A stretch of 64,000 bases of DNA from Acidobacteriota bacterium. GTDB taxonomy: Bacteria > Actinomycetota > Acidimicrobiia > Acidimicrobiales > Microtrichaceae. Under the pieces are notes generated by a model. The model did not search any database. It was not told the origin of the DNA and saw only the letters and a list, made by a program, of their open reading frames with translations. A program made the translations under genes and the position numbers. How positions within the stretch are numbered: the stretch's first letter is position 1; the number at the start of each line of letters is the position of its first letter. Of the stretch, positions 60,683-64,000 are shown piece after piece. The stretch lies in contig QEUP01000022.1 in NCBI GenBank assembly GCA_003577145.1, positions 1 through 64,000 of the forward strand. Direction: 5' to 3'.

Positions 60683-61049
60683 GAAGAACACGCCCATCGA
60701 GGCGCTCGAGCGGGCGTTCCCACTGCGTGTCCTGCGCCAGCGGCTGCGGCGGGGGAGCGGTGGTGCGGGTTCGGCGCCGGGCGGCGAGGGGATCGAGCGG
60801 GACCTCCAGGTGCTGACCGACGCGACCGTGTCGCTGATCACCGAACGTCGCGTGTCGCAGCCGTGGGGTCTGGCCGGCGGCGAGCCCGGTGCGGTGGGGG
60901 AGAACTGGCTGCTGCCGGGAGGCGACGAGAGCCGGGCCGAGCGCTTACCCGACAAGTGCACGATCCAGCTGAAGGCCGGCGACGTCCTCCGGATGCTGAC
61001 ACCCGGCGGCGGCGGATGGGGTGTGCCGAGGTCCGGCGACGGGTGTTGA
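60673..61049 (+). pseudogene. hyuB: Detached hyuB 3' end
   Basis: About 125 codons encoding the C-terminus of HyuB: TKNTPIEALERAFPLRVLRQ, RLRRGSGGAGSAPGGEGIERD, ITERRVSQPWGLAGGEPGAVG, LKAGDVLRMLTPGGGGWGVP, without frameshift. It lacks a 5' part because of the integration. It is homologous to but diverged from the 3' end at 50.02-50.41 kb, and lacks the 25-bp duplication there. Confidence 0.85.
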
Positions 61050-61070
61050 TGAGGCCAGTAGGCTGCGCGG

Positions 61071-61352
61071 ATGCGTGCTCAAGCGAGATCTCTTGTGGCG
61101 AAGGGTGTCCGTGCCTTGGCGCTGGGCACGGGAACCATCCAGGAACGTCTGGCCGATGCCCTACCTGAGAGCGGTTGGCTGGCAGGTGATCCGAACGCGA
61201 TGGGCTCGTTGACGGCGGACGAGGTGCAGTATCTCGATGCCATCCGCGACGTTGGCAGCCGCGACGCCGTGCTCTCCCTGAGCGACGATGAAGCGCTCGA
61301 GCTTGCGCACGACTGGTGGATGCTCTTCGATTCCCTGTCGACCTCGTCCTAG
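61071..61352 (+). CDS. Small protein of unknown function
   Basis: 93 aa from ATG 61071, 21 bp after the hyuB fragment. VAKGVRALALGTGTIQERLA, ADEVQYLDAIRDVGSRDAV and LSDDEALELAHDWWMLFDSL, acidic and helical. No family recognised. Position right after the hyuB fragment makes it accessory DNA. Confidence 0.55.
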   Translation: MRAQARSLVAKGVRALALGTGTIQERLADALPESGWLAGDPNAMGSLTADEVQYLDAIRDVGSRDAVLSLSDDEALELAHDWWMLFDSLSTSS

Positions 61353-61395
61353 ATCTGCTGGCGTCGACTCTGACCGCCGAAGCCTTCGGGAGCGT

Positions 61396-62988
61396 TCAGG
61401 CACTACCGGACCTCGTGAGAACCGCCTCAGCGACGTCGGCGACGGAACCAACGCGACGCCGCCCGGAGGATCTCAGCGCGTCGTGGTCCGAGAGCCACCA
61501 GTCGAGGGCGGCGCCTCGTAGATGGCTGTCGCGCCACTCGAGCACTCCCTCGGCCGGTGAGAGGCCGGCATCGGAGCAGTACTGCAGGAAGTCGAGGAAC
61601 TCCGGGGCATGGCAGGTCATCAGCTCGCTCTCGCTGCCTGCGTCCACGACCCCACGGCTGACCAGCTCCTTGTGGACCTGCTCGTTCAAAAGGGGATCGA
61701 CCACGGTCGGCGACTCGAGGACGAGCACAGGCAGCCATCGAAGTCGATGATCTGGATCCCTCCACTCGAAGGCCGAGTAGGCCTGCATCAGCTTGTCGGC
61801 GAATCGGCCGACGAGCGCCTCAACGGCGTCGACGTGGCCCGCGCCGAGCGCCCGGGAGGGCGTCATGATGGTGAACTCGAAGCCCACCAGGGCTCCGCTG
61901 CATTCCACGAGGTAGTCGCACTTGGAGATGGCGGCTGGCATCGCTGCTTCAGCGAGTCGCGACTCGTTCGCCTGCATCGGCACAGCCTCCAAGTACCGGG
62001 TGAGCAGTTCCTCGCCGCTGCGTCCGATCCGCTGAGCGACCTGTAGGTAGTCGACGCCCGTGACCTCCGAGACAGTCTGAGCGATGGCTGCCGGAAGCAG
62101 GCACCGGTTGTTGGCGCCGATCCAGAGCTGGAATCGCCGGTCATCAGGTGTCGTCAGGATTGGGCGGGACGCGAGCCATGCCAGGTCGAAGGGATCGCTG
62201 ACGGTTGGTGGATCCTTTGGTCGGCGGCGAGACAGGGTGGATCGTGCGGAGTCCACAGCCTCCCCAACTGGCGTCGACACGAGGCGGTTCCACGCGCTCT
62301 CGAGATCGGGGTCCACGTGGTCGGCCCCTCCCCAGGACCGGGCACCGTGCGTTGCGCGCGTCGCGCGTTCACCGAAGCCTCGGTACCACCACTCCTTGAT
62401 GGTCAGGCCGGTGCGCTCCTCGAAGGCCTGTTGAAGATGCGCTGCCGCGGGGTCCAGTTCGAGGGCCTGGATGAGCTCGCCACTCCAGATCATCCAGTCC
62501 TCCTGTTCGACCACTCGCCAGAGTGCACTCCGAGCCATCAGGGACAACGTGGATCGATCGTCGCCTGCCGTACCCAGGATGGCGTCGTTCCACCGCAGGC
62601 CAACTTGGGTGAGCGCGCTGGCGATGTCGTCGCGCTCCTCATCCGACCGCAGCCCCGGTCGGGATTGGCCAAGCGCCAGCGTGGTGGCGGCGAGCAGCGC
62701 GAGCGGGTGGATAGGGACCGGTGCAGGCCGCATGTCGCGACCTGGATTGTCGTACCAACGCTGCACAGCTGCGCGGTCGTTGCCAGGCAGTCGACGAACG
62801 ATGTCGGTCCGGCGCTCGCGCTCGATGTCAGCGAGGACCGTGCTCGCGGCCTCGAGGATGAGCACGGGATCGCGATCGCGCAGGAGCTGGGACTGTCGAT
62901 CCGCCGACATCGCGCTGAACGGGTCACCGACCACGGGCATCACGGCGTAGCCGCGCCTGTAGGCAGCGAGGAACCGGTTGGCACTCAT
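61396..62988 (-). CDS. Large unknown protein of the accessory region
   Basis: 530 aa from ATG 62986-62988 (MSANRFLAAYRRGYAVMPVV). An N-terminal helical half (RRLPGNDRAAVQRWYDN, LTQVGLRWNDAILGTAGDD) and a C-terminal half with LWIGANNRCLLPAAIAQ, KCDYLVECSGALVGFEFTIM and LRWLPVLVLE. The KCDYLVE ... FEFTI arrangement might be a nuclease-fold core but that is a guess. Adjacent to the ThiF-like gene on the same strand with a 58-bp gap, so possibly one functional unit. No family recognised. Confidence 0.65.
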   Translation of the reverse strand: MSANRFLAAYRRGYAVMPVVGDPFSAMSADRQSQLLRDRDPVLILEAASTVLADIERERRTDIVRRLPGNDRAAVQRWYDNPGRDMRPAPVPIHPLALLAATTLALGQSRPGLRSDEERDDIASALTQVGLRWNDAILGTAGDDRSTLSLMARSALWRVVEQEDWMIWSGELIQALELDPAAAHLQQAFEERTGLTIKEWWYRGFGERATRATHGARSWGGADHVDPDLESAWNRLVSTPVGEAVDSARSTLSRRRPKDPPTVSDPFDLAWLASRPILTTPDDRRFQLWIGANNRCLLPAAIAQTVSEVTGVDYLQVAQRIGRSGEELLTRYLEAVPMQANESRLAEAAMPAAISKCDYLVECSGALVGFEFTIMTPSRALGAGHVDAVEALVGRFADKLMQAYSAFEWRDPDHRLRWLPVLVLESPTVVDPLLNEQVHKELVSRGVVDAGSESELMTCHAPEFLDFLQYCSDAGLSPAEGVLEWRDSHLRGAALDWWLSDHDALRSSGRRRVGSVADVAEAVLTRSGSA

Positions 62989-63046
62989 CGGACGACTCTC
63001 GCACGGCGACTCGGACACGAGGGCGTGGCTTTCTGCCTGGCAGTGG

Positions 63047-64000
63047 TCATATGCGTGTCGGCAGGTCTCGGCCGTCGCCCATCGCCCTGACTGACGATGA
63101 GTCGGCTCCGCACACGTGACAGCTCGGATCTGGCTCCGGGTCCTGGACCACGACATGGGGCAGGCAGCCAGCGGGGTTCGTGCGTAGGATCCGGAAGCCA
63201 CCTGCCGGGCGTCCCAGGCCGACGATGTACTGCATGAAGTCGTTGGCAGCCCACCCGGCGCCCATGGCGTTGAGGGTGATCACGCTGGGAGCGTGGACGT
63301 CGGGGTCTTCGACGTAGCTCTGATTCGCTCGCTGGACGGGATCAGCCAGGATCTCCTCGGAGAGCTGGGCAGCGTTGATGAGGTCGTTGCACGAGAGGCA
63401 CCCCGCATCGCACCCGAGCGAGCGGACGACGGCGAACACGTCGAGCACCGAGCCGGTGTCCGGATCGATGACGGGCTTGGAGCCGACCTGCAGGGTGGGG
63501 ATGAGGTACTGGTAGGCGATCTGGTACGACGGTGCGGGCGAGCATCGTGTCGGCGGCGAGGAAGATGAAGTCGCAGTCGGTGATCTTGCGCGCCACGGCG
63601 TCGTCAGCGACATCCCCGAAGACACCCTCGAACTCGATCGCGCGGTTCGCTCGCCGGGCGATGCGCCGTGCAACTCGGACCTTCTTCGCGGCAAGCCGGC
63701 GAGCAACCGAGCGAACGATTCGGGGAATGCCGTCTCGATCGACGAACTCCATGGCGTCCAATCGGGTCGCCTCGGGCAGCCGAGGGAGGTTCGTCGTGTC
63801 GACGCGCTCCGGGTCGATCACGACCAGGTGCCCAACACCGAGCCGGGCGAGAAGCTGGACGAGGAGCATGCCGACACCGCCCGCTCCTACGATCGCAACC
63901 TTGGACCCGGCCAGGATCGCCTGGCCGATCGCGCCGAACAGGAGCGCCTGGCGGTGGTACCTCGCTGCAACCCCTGCGTCTGTCTCCGAGGGTTGAGGGG
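63047..64000 (-). pseudogene. ThiF/E1-like adenylyltransferase, frameshifted and cut by the window edge
   Basis: The frame entering from the right edge has RYHRQALLFGAIGQAILAG, VAIVGAGGVGMLLVQLLARL, VVIDPERVDTTNLPRL and DCDFIFLAADTMLAR, the ATP site and the acidic loop of E1/ThiF proteins. At about 63521-63540 the sensible frame shifts; YQIAYQYLIPTLQVGSKPVI and LGCDAGCLSCNDLINA with a C-terminal CHVCG follow in another frame to TGA 63047-63049. The start lies beyond the window. A single-base indel (real or a sequencing error) explains it. In defence contexts ThiF proteins conjugate ubiquitin-like or peptide partners. Confidence 0.72.

Noticed and set aside
60672-61049. A stand-alone 125-aa gene
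   Set aside because: It has no own start signals, its sequence is only the C-terminal part of HyuB, and it begins at the att core; it is a severed gene end.

Overview
The window is high-GC, densely coded DNA with many GTG and TTG starts and gene families typical of Actinobacteria: an undecaheme-free aerobic core with homodimeric-type pyruvate dehydrogenase AceE, a Suf-only Fe-S system with SufU, an LAXTG-type (class E sortase) surface protein, DUF2752, and the actinobacterial version of the ethylmalonyl-CoA pathway. The gene set fits an acidimicrobial or related deep-branching actinobacterium, but no rRNA or marker gene in the window fixes the taxon. No tRNA, rRNA or CRISPR array was seen.

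Region 0-23 kb is chromosomal housekeeping with intact operons: a lipoprotein peptide-type solute-binding protein, a GH36 alpha-galactosidase, three ethylmalonyl-CoA pathway genes scattered over 10 kb (malyl-CoA/methylmalyl-CoA lyase, methylsuccinyl-CoA dehydrogenase, mesaconyl-CoA hydratase), RtcB RNA ligase, an LAVTG-anchored secreted protein, two large PAS-GGDEF-EAL proteins, and a translationally coupled hydrolase / thioredoxin-fold / UGSC operon. The last gene of that operon is a probable selenoprotein: its reading frame is interrupted by a single UGA directly before Gly-Ser-Cys, with a strong hairpin placed as a bacterial SECIS would be.

Region 23-37 kb holds a split suf system: sufB, a Cys-rich small protein, sufD and sufC on the plus strand, then sufC2-sufS-sufU on the minus strand 7-9 kb away. 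Both blocks have nearly the same 20-bp motif upstream (18 of 20 identical). Between them lies a patch of small secreted proteins, decayed genes and duplicated fragments, and two tandem GMC oxidoreductases with a Tat-signal small subunit.

Region 37-49 kb is again mostly chromosomal: a VapBC-like pair, an acyl-CoA dehydrogenase, a structured leader before a small conserved-looking gene, AceE, an RNase HI-SLOG fusion, a J-domain protein and the hyuA-hyuB hydantoinase/oxoprolinase pair.

Region 49.9-60.7 kb is an integrated mobilizable element of about 10.7 kb sitting inside hyuB. It carries a large serine recombinase at its right edge, a MobF relaxase (frameshifted), and defence-like cargo: a coiled-coil protein of the pPIWI-associating-nuclease type, a TIR-like/RipA-like membrane protein/DUF7701 operon, and a methyltransferase with a convergent PD-(D/E)XK nuclease. 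The element carries its own replacement 3' end for hyuB. Three in-frame att-like copies at the left edge and a second hyuB 3' end at the right edge suggest at least two successive integrations, so the genes from 61 kb to the window end (an unknown 530-aa protein and a frameshifted ThiF/E1-like protein) may belong to an older element whose far edge lies outside the window.
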